The notes under the pieces: generated by a model
What the model saw: the letters and a program-made list of their open reading frames with translations, nothing else
Databases searched by the model: none
What the model was told of the DNA's origin: nothing
Translations under genes and position numbers: made by a program
Part shown: in pieces, positions 1-6,705 of the stretch
Position numbering within the stretch: the first letter of the stretch is position 1
Layout: the number at the start of each line of letters is the position of its first letter
Assembly: GCA_002373535.1 (NCBI GenBank)
Contig: DFKL01000065.1
Location: forward strand, 1-12,550
Reading direction: 5' to 3'
Length of the DNA: 12,550 bases
Origin: Prevotellaceae bacterium UBA3646
GTDB taxonomy: Bacteria > Bacteroidota > Bacteroidia > Bacteroidales > Bacteroidaceae

Positions 1-622
1 CGCTGGGCGTGACGGCAGCAGAATCGTGGGTGATGATGTGGATGTCGTCATAATAAGTGTCTGTGACGATGCGATATCGTCTGTTACTGAACGGATAGCT
101 ATCGGCAGGACAGAGCCTCTTGTGGTTCATACGGCGGGTAGTGTTCCTATGGATGTGTTGCCGTTTCGTCGTCGTGGTGTCCTGTATCCGATGCAGACTT
201 TCAGCATAGGACGTGATGTGGATATGAGTAAAGTTCCGTTTTTCATAGAGTCTGCCGTCGAGGAGGATTTGGATGTATTGAAGGGTCTGGCAAATGGTAT
301 TTCGGGCATTGTCATGCCTCTGGACAGTGAACGTAGGAAGGTCTTGCACCTGGCTGCTGTGTTGTGCTGCAATTTTACGAATCATCTGTATGACCTGACA
401 GCCGGTGTCCTGAAGCGAAACGGTATACCGTTCAGCATGATGCTTCCATTGATTGACGAGACTGTGGTCAAGATACACACGATGCATCCTCATGATGCTC
501 AAACGGGACCTGCGATGCGTGGTGATATGGCTGTCATTAACGACCATCTGGACATGATTGACGATACGTACCTGCATGATATATATGATTTGATGAGTAA
601 ATCTATTGCGCGTCATGATTAA
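1..622 (+). CDS. Rossmann-like / DUF2520 domain protein, 5'-truncated by the window edge
   Basis: The reading frame is open from base 2, so the true start lies upstream; the GTG at 26 is internal and not a credible start. What is visible is the end of an NAD(P)-type Rossmann fold (the strand VIISVCDDAI followed by VVHTAGSVPMDVL) and then the helical DUF2520 domain. The latter carries hallmark-like segments: GVLYPMQTFS, the helix around NFTNHLYDL, and the QTGPAMRGD motif near the C-terminus. The glycine-rich nucleotide-binding loop would be upstream and cannot be checked. The family resembles F420/NADP oxidoreductases and beta-hydroxyacid dehydrogenases, but I know of no established reaction for it. 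The stop TAA (620-622) lies inside the start of kdsC (ATG at 615), so the two are probably translationally coupled. The family assignment is good; the function is unknown. Confidence 0.85.
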   Translation, partial: AGRDGSRIVGDDVDVVIISVCDDAISSVTERIAIGRTEPLVVHTAGSVPMDVLPFRRRGVLYPMQTFSIGRDVDMSKVPFFIESAVEEDLDVLKGLANGISGIVMPLDSERRKVLHLAAVLCCNFTNHLYDLTAGVLKRNGIPFSMMLPLIDETVVKIHTMHPHDAQTGPAMRGDMAVINDHLDMIDDTYLHDIYDLMSKSIARHD

Positions 623-1133
623 CTATGACTTGAAGAAAATAAGGCTTATGGCGTTTGATGTCGACGGGGTGTTGAGTGCGAATGCCACTCCACTGGCTGC
701 CGATGGACAGCCTCAGCGCAGCGCGAATGTCAAGGACGGGTATGCTCTGCACCATGCTGCAAAGGTGGGTATGAAACTTGCGATTATTTCCGGCGGTTTC
801 AGCGTAACGGTACGGGACAGGTATGTACAGCTTGGGTGTCAGGACGTCCATATTGCCGTAAGCCGTAAGATTGACGTGTACGAGGAGCTTTTGGGCAAGT
901 ATGGCCTGAAGGATGAAAATGTCCTGTTCATGGGCGACGATATTCCTGACTACGAAATAATGAGACGCTGCGGATGTCCGTGTTGTCCGCGTGATGCTGC
1001 TCCGGAAATCCGTGAAGCTGCCTTGTACGTAAGTCATTATGACGGCGGCATGGGGTGTGTACGTGATGTCGTGGAACAGGTCCTGAAATCTCAGGGGTTG
1101 TGGATGAATAACGAATTGGCTTTTGCTTGGTAA
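615..1133 (+). CDS. kdsC: 3-deoxy-D-manno-octulosonate 8-phosphate phosphatase, HAD superfamily (KdsC/YrbI type)
   Basis: A cytoplasmic HAD phosphatase expected to dephosphorylate Kdo-8-phosphate to Kdo, the sugar joining lipid A to the core of lipopolysaccharide. From the ATG at 615 it has 172 residues, the normal size for cap-less KdsC enzymes, which act as tetramers. HAD motif I is DVDGVLS (nucleophile Asp15, acid/base Asp17). Motif II is IISGG (Ser59), the motif III lysine is probably Lys85, and motif IV is MGDDIPD (Asp108/Asp109). The NVKDGYAL segment also fits KdsC. Motif I ends in Ser where Thr is usual, a mild change. Four cysteines are clustered at 119, 121, 123 and 124. An in-frame TTG at 606 would add three residues; ATG at 615 is preferred. 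It overlaps the previous gene by 8 bases and maf by 1 base. A related HAD sugar phosphatase is the main alternative. Confidence 0.9.
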   Translation: MINYDLKKIRLMAFDVDGVLSANATPLAADGQPQRSANVKDGYALHHAAKVGMKLAIISGGFSVTVRDRYVQLGCQDVHIAVSRKIDVYEELLGKYGLKDENVLFMGDDIPDYEIMRRCGCPCCPRDAAPEIREAALYVSHYDGGMGCVRDVVEQVLKSQGLWMNNELAFAW

Positions 1134-1696
1134 TGAAGATAATATTGGCTTCTAACTCGCCCAGGAGGAAAGGGTTGCTGGCAGGTCTTGACTTGGAATT
1201 CGACGTAAGGGTCGTGAGTGGTATTGACGAGTCGTATCCCGACGGTCTTTCCATGCGACAGATACCGGAATTTATTTCCCGGAAAAAGGCTGAGGCTTAT
1301 GTCCTTGCTGACGATGAACTGCTGATAACGGCCGACACCATTGTGTGGGTGGACGGTGAGGTACTTGGCAAACCTGTAGATGAGTCTGATGCTTGTCGGA
1401 TGTTACGGAAATTGAGCGGAAAGACTCATCAGGTCATAACGGGTGTGACTTTGCGCAACGGGTCTGACGTCAGGACGTTCAGTTGTGTGACTAATGTTAC
1501 TTTTGCCAGTCTGGATGACGCACAGATTGACTATTATGTACGAAAGTACAAGCCTCTGGACAAGGCTGGTGCATATGGGATACAGGAATGGATAGGCTAT
1601 GTCGGTGTCACCGGGCTGGAGGGTTCGTATTACAATGTCATGGGGTTGCCTGTCCAGCGGTTGAGTGAGGAACTGAGGCATTTCTTGAATAAATAA
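1133..1696 (+). CDS. maf: Maf family nucleoside triphosphate pyrophosphatase (dTTP/UTP type)
   Basis: Maf proteins hydrolyse non-canonical or excess nucleoside triphosphates to monophosphate and pyrophosphate; this is a cytoplasmic house-cleaning role, and the family was first linked to septum inhibition. The 187-residue protein is full length. It opens with the substrate-binding loop LASNSPRR (5-12), has ITADTIV with the probable catalytic Asp68, then LGKP (Lys80), GKTHQVITGV (96-105), and DKAGAYGIQEW (143-153). The YGIQ segment fits the YhdE subgroup, which favours dTTP and UTP. ATG at 1133 is chosen because it forms a TAATG overlap with the kdsC stop; an in-frame TTG at 1127 would add only two residues. 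No odd feature is seen. The identity is secure and the substrate preference is an inference. Confidence 0.94.
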   Translation: MKIILASNSPRRKGLLAGLDLEFDVRVVSGIDESYPDGLSMRQIPEFISRKKAEAYVLADDELLITADTIVWVDGEVLGKPVDESDACRMLRKLSGKTHQVITGVTLRNGSDVRTFSCVTNVTFASLDDAQIDYYVRKYKPLDKAGAYGIQEWIGYVGVTGLEGSYYNVMGLPVQRLSEELRHFLNK

Positions 1697-1709
1697 TATA
1701 AGATAGGAT

Positions 1710-2294
1710 ATGAGAAAGAATTTATTATTCGTAGTCGTCATTTTTGTCGTCTCGTTCTTGTTTTCTACATGTAGCCTGGATAGTGGCAGGGATGATGAGA
1801 AATATGCGGTCGTGCCTCCGACTTGGAAGGGCTTTGACTACAGGGTCAAGAAGGGCGGCGACGGTGAAGAGACCGACAGGGGCGAAATCAATCCTGGCGA
1901 CGTGGTTCGTGTATATTGCTACAGAAAAAGCAACGGCTTGCGTACTGGTCAGATAAAGGGTACCATCACGTTAAAATGGACTACACAGGCTGACGGCCCT
2001 TCGACGACGGTAGAGATGACGGAGACGGTGATGACTCCTGCCAACGAGTCTTTTGACGGGTGGAAGGATTATTCCTATGCAAACTTTAAAATTCCGGATG
2101 GTGGCCCTTATGTCTTCCGTAAGGCGGCTGTAAGCTGTTCCTTTACATTTGAGTGTTTTGGCCAGTCGGTCAAGTGGGAAGACAGAACCAGTCATGTGGA
2201 TCCGTATATCGGTTCTATATTCACGACAAACTGTATAGAGACATTTGGTTCTGCCTCTACGATGGATGATGTCGTTTTGTGGACGTCAAATTGA
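1710..2294 (+). CDS. Exported protein of unknown function, probable lipoprotein
   Basis: I do not recognise this 194-residue protein. It begins with a charged MRKN, a hydrophobic stretch (about residues 5-19) and Cys21, which looks like a type II signal peptide. The box before the cysteine (FST-C) is not canonical, since Thr at -1 and Phe at -3 are both unusual; lipidation is therefore likely but not certain. The mature part starts with an acidic linker (SLDSGRDDE). It then looks beta-rich, with alternating hydrophobic residues around VVRVYCYR and TITLKW, suggesting one small beta-sandwich domain. Besides Cys21 it has four cysteines (70, 143, 149, 175), enough for two disulfides in the periplasm or at the surface. 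It sits 13 bases after maf and 28 bases before the serine dehydratase gene, with no promoter or terminator visible, so it is probably co-transcribed. No function is proposed. Confidence 0.82.
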   Translation: MRKNLLFVVVIFVVSFLFSTCSLDSGRDDEKYAVVPPTWKGFDYRVKKGGDGEETDRGEINPGDVVRVYCYRKSNGLRTGQIKGTITLKWTTQADGPSTTVEMTETVMTPANESFDGWKDYSYANFKIPDGGPYVFRKAAVSCSFTFECFGQSVKWEDRTSHVDPYIGSIFTTNCIETFGSASTMDDVVLWTSN

Positions 2295-2322
2295 GTTCTT
2301 GACATAAGACTGCTATCTGACA

Positions 2323-3522
2323 ATGAAAACAATTAAGGAGATCTTTAGAATAGGAAAGGGTCCCAGCAGTAGTCATACTATGGGCCCTCGCAAGGCGGCG
2401 GAATTGTATTTGGAGCGCTTTCCGGATGCGGAGGGGTATCGCGTGACTTTGTACGGCTCGTTGAGCGCAACAGGTAAGGGACACATGACGGATCGTGCCG
2501 TTCTGGAGGTCCTTTCCGAGAATAGGACGGAAATTGTCTGGAGCAAGGAGTTCCTAGACTTTCATCCCAATGGCATGATGTTTGAATGTCGTGTGGGTGA
2601 CAGGTATGTGAACCAGTGGACGGTATTCAGTATAGGTGGTGGTGCTCTTGCCGAGGAAGGTAAGCGGACGATTTCTCTGCCGGAACTGTACAGCCTGAAT
2701 ACGATGACGGAAATCCTGCAGTATTGCGAATGGAGCGGGAAATGCTATTGGGAGTATGTACAGGAATGCGAGGGGGATGAAATCTGGGATTACCTGAAAG
2801 AGGTATGGGAAGTAATGAAGGCTGCGGTAGAGCGTGGGTTGGATGCCGAGGGTGTCTTGCCAGGGCCGTTGCACCTTCGTCGCAAGGCGGCTTCCTATTA
2901 TGTCAAGGCTACCGGTTACAAGGATAACCTGCGTACCAGGGGGCTGGTGTTTTCCTATGCCCTTGCCGTGAGTGAGGAGAATGCTTCGGGGGGACGTATC
3001 GTCACAGCACCGACATGTGGTTCGTGTGGTGTCTTGCCCAGTGTCCTGTATCATTTGTGGAAGAGCAGGGACTTTTCGGAAAACCGCATATTAAAGGCTC
3101 TTGCCACTGCGGCGTTGTTCGGTAACGTTACCAGGACGAATGCCTCAATATCGGGAGCAGAGGTTGGATGTCAGGGTGAAGTCGGGGTTGCATGTGCCAT
3201 GGCTGCAGCTGCTGCAAACCAGTTGTTCGGTGGCAGTCCGGCGCAGATTGAGTATGCAGCAGAGATGGGGCTTGAACATCATCTTGGCATGACATGTGAT
3301 CCTGTTTGCGGACTGGTTCAGATTCCGTGTATAGAAAGAAATGCCTATGCAGCTACGCGGGCTCTGGATGCCAACATCTACAGCACATTTACGGACGGTA
3401 TTCATCGTGTTTCTTTTGACAAGGTCGTCGACGTGATGAAGCAGACGGGGCATGATTTGCCCAGTGTGTACAAGGAAACGAGCAGGGGGGGGCTGGCAAA
3501 GGATTATTCGCAGATGAAATAG
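2323..3522 (+). CDS. sdaA: L-serine ammonia-lyase (L-serine dehydratase), iron-sulfur dependent, single chain
   Basis: Converts L-serine to pyruvate and ammonia with a [4Fe-4S] cluster, in the cytoplasm. The 399-residue chain has the N-terminal beta domain with the signature GPSSSHTMGP (13-22) and GSLSATGKGHMTDRA (45-59). The catalytic alpha domain follows, with TAPTCGSCGVLP (228-239), GAEVGCQGEVG (278-288) and TCDPVCGLVQIPC (324-336). Cluster ligands are expected at Cys283, Cys325 and Cys336; their 42- and 11-residue spacing is, from memory, that of the Legionella enzyme. Two points are odd. Position 329 is Cys where the enterobacterial motif has Gly. No cysteine follows Cys336, so a C-terminal cysteine ligand like that reported for Legionella is missing. 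An eight-G run lies in the conserved SRGGLA segment. ATG at 2323 gives the expected N-terminus. sdaA and sdaB products are not separable here. Confidence 0.95.
   Translation: MKTIKEIFRIGKGPSSSHTMGPRKAAELYLERFPDAEGYRVTLYGSLSATGKGHMTDRAVLEVLSENRTEIVWSKEFLDFHPNGMMFECRVGDRYVNQWTVFSIGGGALAEEGKRTISLPELYSLNTMTEILQYCEWSGKCYWEYVQECEGDEIWDYLKEVWEVMKAAVERGLDAEGVLPGPLHLRRKAASYYVKATGYKDNLRTRGLVFSYALAVSEENASGGRIVTAPTCGSCGVLPSVLYHLWKSRDFSENRILKALATAALFGNVTRTNASISGAEVGCQGEVGVACAMAAAAANQLFGGSPAQIEYAAEMGLEHHLGMTCDPVCGLVQIPCIERNAYAATRALDANIYSTFTDGIHRVSFDKVVDVMKQTGHDLPSVYKETSRGGLAKDYSQMK
3485..3492 (+). repeat. Eight-G homopolymer inside the 3' end of sdaA
   Basis: A run of eight G residues encodes the end of Arg388, Gly389 and Gly390 of the serine dehydratase, eleven codons before the stop. 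Such runs are prone to replication slippage and to sequencing error. Loss of one G would replace the tail with a short run ending at TGA shortly afterwards. Gain of one G would extend the protein through the natural stop to a TAG at about 3537. The frame as given yields the family-like ETSRGGLA tail, so the printed sequence is probably correct. Confidence 0.9.
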
Positions 3523-3572
3523 TTTGCCGTTTAGAATAGTTTTTATGGAAATCAGTTAAATATTTATTTGAT

Positions 3573-4424
3573 ATGAGTAAGGATAAGGATAAGGGTATCG
3601 AGACATATGTTCTGGACAGTATCTTGGATTTGAATGCCACTAATGTATGGAATGTAAGTGAGCACGAAATCAAGCGCGCCTGGGAAGATGAGCAGGACGA
3701 TGGCAGTTTTTCGCTGAGCGAGGACAAGTTGCTTAATATTATTCGTTTGTGTTTCGATGTCGTGCATTATGATGTAAACGATCAGCGTGACTGCGACAAA
3801 TATGAGAACGGAGAATGGGTGACTTTTCAGCATTGTAATCAGAAGAAGGGGTGGGTGGCTATACGCCGCAAGCATATAACACGACTTTCGGATCTTAGTT
3901 ACGAGAATGTCAGGCATATCACTGCAGCAACCCTTCTCGAGTTGATAGACCGTAACTTCGGTGGCGGTTGGGATAGTATTTCTCTCAGTCAGAAGGATAT
4001 TATCCTCAGTGCATTTGACGTCAGTAACACGACTTTGCCTGCAAAGCGTATGCATGTTGCAGGAGGTACTCTCGAGAAAAAACTTGCCCAGGGTTTTGAA
4101 GTTCTTGAGATAGAAAAGGGTACGTGGATAGAGGCAATTTTTGCTAAGAAGAAGGAGCCTGTAGTCAAGCTGCATCTGAATGATGACAAGTACGACGAGG
4201 ATGGTAATTTGCGCAAGGGTGGTACCAAAGGCCTGGACGAGGATGACGAAGAATACCAGGACGATGAAAGCTATAATGCTAATGACGAAATAGATGACGG
4301 AGTTGATGACGAACAGCTTGATGAGACTTTCTATAGCAGTTTCTCTGACGGGGTTAAGTCTTCATGCGATGATGACGAGAGTGATGATTTGAACGGCCTG
4401 AATATCGACAGTGAAGAGGAATGA
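3573..4424 (+). CDS. Conserved-looking protein of unknown function with a strongly acidic C-terminal tail
   Basis: Not assigned to a known family. The 283-residue protein has no signal peptide or membrane segment, so it should be cytoplasmic. Residues 1-195 look folded: YVLDSILDLNATNVWNVSE near the start, an amphipathic stretch LLNIIRLCFDVVHYD (53-67), the aromatic-rich GEWVTFQHC and KKGWVAIRRK segments (80-100), a helix around 115-127, and FGGGWDSISLSQKDIILSAF (129-148). Residues 155-190 (LPAKRMHVAGG, then EKGTWIEAIF) may form a small second unit. From about 202 the chain becomes low-complexity: residues 221-283 contain 29 Asp/Glu and a single Lys. It follows sdaA after a 50-base AT-rich gap in which I see no clear Bacteroidota promoter (TTTG and TAnnTTTG at correct spacing). 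Its stop overlaps the tamL start (ATGA, 4421-4424), implying coupled translation with an outer-membrane biogenesis gene. Confidence 0.9.
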   Translation: MSKDKDKGIETYVLDSILDLNATNVWNVSEHEIKRAWEDEQDDGSFSLSEDKLLNIIRLCFDVVHYDVNDQRDCDKYENGEWVTFQHCNQKKGWVAIRRKHITRLSDLSYENVRHITAATLLELIDRNFGGGWDSISLSQKDIILSAFDVSNTTLPAKRMHVAGGTLEKKLAQGFEVLEIEKGTWIEAIFAKKKEPVVKLHLNDDKYDEDGNLRKGGTKGLDEDDEEYQDDESYNANDEIDDGVDDEQLDETFYSSFSDGVKSSCDDDESDDLNGLNIDSEEE

Positions 4425-6673
4425 AAAGCATGTTGCTGTGCAGGGCGGTGTGTATCATATGCCTTGCATTGCTTTTTTCATGCAGTAGCAGAAAATATCT
4501 GCAGGAAGGTGAACATCTGTTGACAGACGTGCGAGTCAGGTCTGACAGTTCTCATGTCAATGTATCTTCACTCTCCGGATACGTACGGCAGCATCCCAAC
4601 CAGCGTTGGTTTTCTGCGATAAAGGTTCCATTGGGCATCTACCTGATGAGTAACCCGCGTAGTAACAGTGGCTTCCAGAATTTTATACGCCATATGGGAG
4701 AGCCACCGGTCGTATATGACTCCTTGCTTGGTATGCGTTCGCAGCAGAATATTCAGGATGCCATGCGCAACATGGGGTATTTGCGGGCTCGTGTAGATCG
4801 TGTCGAAACTACCAAAGGTCATAAAATCAAGGTCAAGTACCTGGTACATCCGGGAATCCGTTACTATGTGGACAGCATATACGTAGAAGTCGAGGATACT
4901 ACGTTAAGCACTCATGTTGAAGAAATATCAGGTGAGTCTCTGCTTAAGAAAGGAATGGTCTTTGATGCCAATGTGTTGAACCGTGAGCGTTCGCGTATAA
5001 TGAATCATCTGCAGAATAACGGGTATTACAAGTTTAATCGTGATTTTATCAGTTTTGTTGCAGATACTTCTGCTGGCCCGAAGAATGTACGTTTAAGGAT
5101 GACGGTTCATAAGTTCCGTGACAGTGAGCATAAAGTACCTGTAGAACATCCTGTGTACACCATAGGAAAAGTCAGTTTTGCATACGACCGTACCAGAGGT
5201 AACAAACTGTGGATCCGGGATAATGTGCTGAACAATTCTCACAGTCTGTTTGAAGGTGAGTTGTATCGCGAAAAGGACGTGGCAGATACTTATTCCAGGA
5301 TGAACCGTATGGGGGCTGTGGCGGCTACCAATATACATCTTTCAGAGAGTCCAGAGGACAGCACTGTACTGGATGCACGGATTAATATAACACCTGCAAG
5401 ACTGAACAGCATACAACTGTCGCTTGACGGTACTAATACGGCAGGTGACTTAGGTGCTGCGGCACAACTGACATATCAGAACAGGAATGCTTTTCACGGT
5501 TCAGAGCTTTTTACCATAAAACTTCGTACGGCATTTGAGGCTATACGCAACCTGAAGGGATACGACAACCAGAATTTTTTTGAATACAGTATTGAGGCAG
5601 GTCTGACATTTCCCGATTTCAAATTTCCGTTCCTGTCACGGGCCTTCCGCCGCAGGGCACAGGCATTCAGTGAGCTGAGCATTGCTTTTGACAGCCAGAA
5701 CCGACCGGAGTTTCACCGCCGTGTACTTACGACTTCATGGAAATATCGTTGGAGTCGGGCAGGTGGCAAGCGAAATCACAGAATAGACCTGTTTGACCTG
5801 AATTACGTATTTATGCCATGGATCAGTGAAACTTTCTATGACAAATATATTGCCAATCCTGAAAGCCGCAATGCCATTATTGCCTACAATTACCAGAATT
5901 TGTTCATATTACGTTTAGGGTACAAATACAGATACTCAAGTGTAGGTGCTGCAACTCCTGCAGGAATCTATGGAAAAGATGCCTATACAATGAGCGTTAG
6001 TGTCGAATCTGCAGGAAATCTGCTTGATGCAATATGCAGCGCAGCTAATACAAGGAGAGACTCGTTGGGACACCATAAGCTGTTCAATGTCGCCTATGCC
6101 CAGTATGCCAAGTTTGATTTTGATATATCTAAGAGTATCCGTATATCAAGACGCTCGTCACTTGCCCTGCATTTTGCCTTGGGCGTAGCCTATCCATATG
6201 GCAACAGCGACATACTACCGTACGAGAAACGTTATTTTAGCGGTGGTGCCAACAGTGTGCGTGGTTGGAGCGTTCGCGGATTGGGACCTGGCAAGTTTCA
6301 GGGGATTGATGGTAAGATAGATTTCATCAATCAGACTGGTGACCTGAAGTTGGACATGAATATAGAACTGCGTACACATCTGTTTTGGAAACTGGACGGA
6401 GCCTTGTTTATAGATGCAGGGAATATCTGGACATTGCGCGATTACAAGGATCAGCCTGGTGGACAGTTTACATGGAGCCACTGTTGGGAGCAGATAGCAG
6501 TCGCTTATGGCTTAGGCTTGCGCCTAAACTTCAATTATTTTATACTTCGCTTTGACGGAGGAATGAAGGCTATAAATCCGGCCTACGATGACAGCGAACG
6601 TCATTATCCCTTGATACATCCAAACTTCAAGCGTGACTTTACGTTCCATTTTGCCGTAGGCCTACCTTTCTGA
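4421..6673 (+). CDS. tamL: TamL: lipid-anchored BamA/TamA-family outer-membrane protein
   Basis: An outer-membrane protein of the Omp85 superfamily, in the lipidated form typical of Bacteroidota, expected to help insert or translocate envelope proteins together with TamB. The signal peptide (MKSMLLCRAV onward) ends in the lipobox LFS-Cys21, followed by SSRKYLQEGEHLL. Residues about 30-330 should hold POTRA domains (for example GYLRARVDRVE and GNKLWIRDNVL). Residues about 340-750 form the 16-strand barrel, with many alternating aromatic segments and the L6-loop motif RYFSGGANSVRGW (VRGW at 613-616). The chain ends in Phe, the usual barrel C-terminal signal. At 750 residues it is a normal length. 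It is coupled by ATGA to the preceding acidic protein gene. No tamB follows, because mutS2 converges directly downstream, so any tamB must lie elsewhere. A generic BamA-like protein is the alternative, but the lipobox favours TamL. Confidence 0.88.
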   Translation: MKSMLLCRAVCIICLALLFSCSSRKYLQEGEHLLTDVRVRSDSSHVNVSSLSGYVRQHPNQRWFSAIKVPLGIYLMSNPRSNSGFQNFIRHMGEPPVVYDSLLGMRSQQNIQDAMRNMGYLRARVDRVETTKGHKIKVKYLVHPGIRYYVDSIYVEVEDTTLSTHVEEISGESLLKKGMVFDANVLNRERSRIMNHLQNNGYYKFNRDFISFVADTSAGPKNVRLRMTVHKFRDSEHKVPVEHPVYTIGKVSFAYDRTRGNKLWIRDNVLNNSHSLFEGELYREKDVADTYSRMNRMGAVAATNIHLSESPEDSTVLDARINITPARLNSIQLSLDGTNTAGDLGAAAQLTYQNRNAFHGSELFTIKLRTAFEAIRNLKGYDNQNFFEYSIEAGLTFPDFKFPFLSRAFRRRAQAFSELSIAFDSQNRPEFHRRVLTTSWKYRWSRAGGKRNHRIDLFDLNYVFMPWISETFYDKYIANPESRNAIIAYNYQNLFILRLGYKYRYSSVGAATPAGIYGKDAYTMSVSVESAGNLLDAICSAANTRRDSLGHHKLFNVAYAQYAKFDFDISKSIRISRRSSLALHFALGVAYPYGNSDILPYEKRYFSGGANSVRGWSVRGLGPGKFQGIDGKIDFINQTGDLKLDMNIELRTHLFWKLDGALFIDAGNIWTLRDYKDQPGGQFTWSHCWEQIAVAYGLGLRLNFNYFILRFDGGMKAINPAYDDSERHYPLIHPNFKRDFTFHFAVGLPF

Positions 6674-6687
6674 TCCTACAGAGAGGT
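6664..6687. terminator. Stem-loop between convergent tamL and mutS2, probable bidirectional terminator
   Basis: ACCTTTCTG (6664-6672) pairs with CAGAGAGGT (6679-6687) as a nine-pair stem with one G-U, around the loop ATCCTA. The stem starts in the last codons of tamL. It lies just downstream of the mutS2 stop on the other strand, so it can act on both transcripts. The T-run after it is short (TTTC), which weakens the case for an intrinsic terminator. The position in a 28-base convergent gap is the main support. Confidence 0.45.
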
Positions 6688-6691
6688 TTCA

Positions 6692-6705
6692 GTAGGCATG
6701 CCTAC
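6692..6705. repeat. Perfect 14-base palindrome at the convergent gene junction
   Basis: GTAGGCATGCCTAC is its own reverse complement and contains the mutS2 stop codon (minus strand, 6704-6702). A related ten-base palindrome, GTAGGCCTAC, lies at 6656-6665 in the last codons of tamL. The arms can pair with each other: 6661-6665 with 6692-6696, and 6656-6660 with 6701-6705, leaving CATG as a bulge. This would form a longer hairpin enclosing the stem at 6664-6687. It could serve in termination, transcript-end protection, or protein binding. Confidence 0.6.

Noticed and set aside
26..28. GTG at 26 as the true start of the DUF2520 gene
   Set aside because: The frame is open to the window edge, and starting here would remove the whole nucleotide-binding part of the Rossmann fold.
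603..1037. A 144-codon minus-strand frame opposite kdsC
   Set aside because: It is a shadow of kdsC, whose HAD motifs are clear.
2285..2303. Small inverted repeat GTCAA/TTGAC around the end of the lipoprotein gene as a terminator, and TTGACA at 2299 as a -35 box
   Set aside because: The stem has only five pairs with a nine-base loop and no T-run. Bacteroidota promoters do not use the TTGACA/TATAAT pair, and no -7 element is nearby.
3523..3572. Possible Bacteroidota promoter (TTTG at 3523-3526 and TTTG at 3567-3570) before the acidic protein gene
   Set aside because: The downstream box lacks the TA of TAnnTTTG, the spacing is about twice the expected 19-21 bases, and a start from it would fall inside the coding region.
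3564..4175. A 203-codon open frame on the minus strand, opposite the acidic protein gene
   Set aside because: The plus-strand frame is better supported by its operon spacing and ATGA overlap with tamL. The minus frame has no domain or sensible start context.
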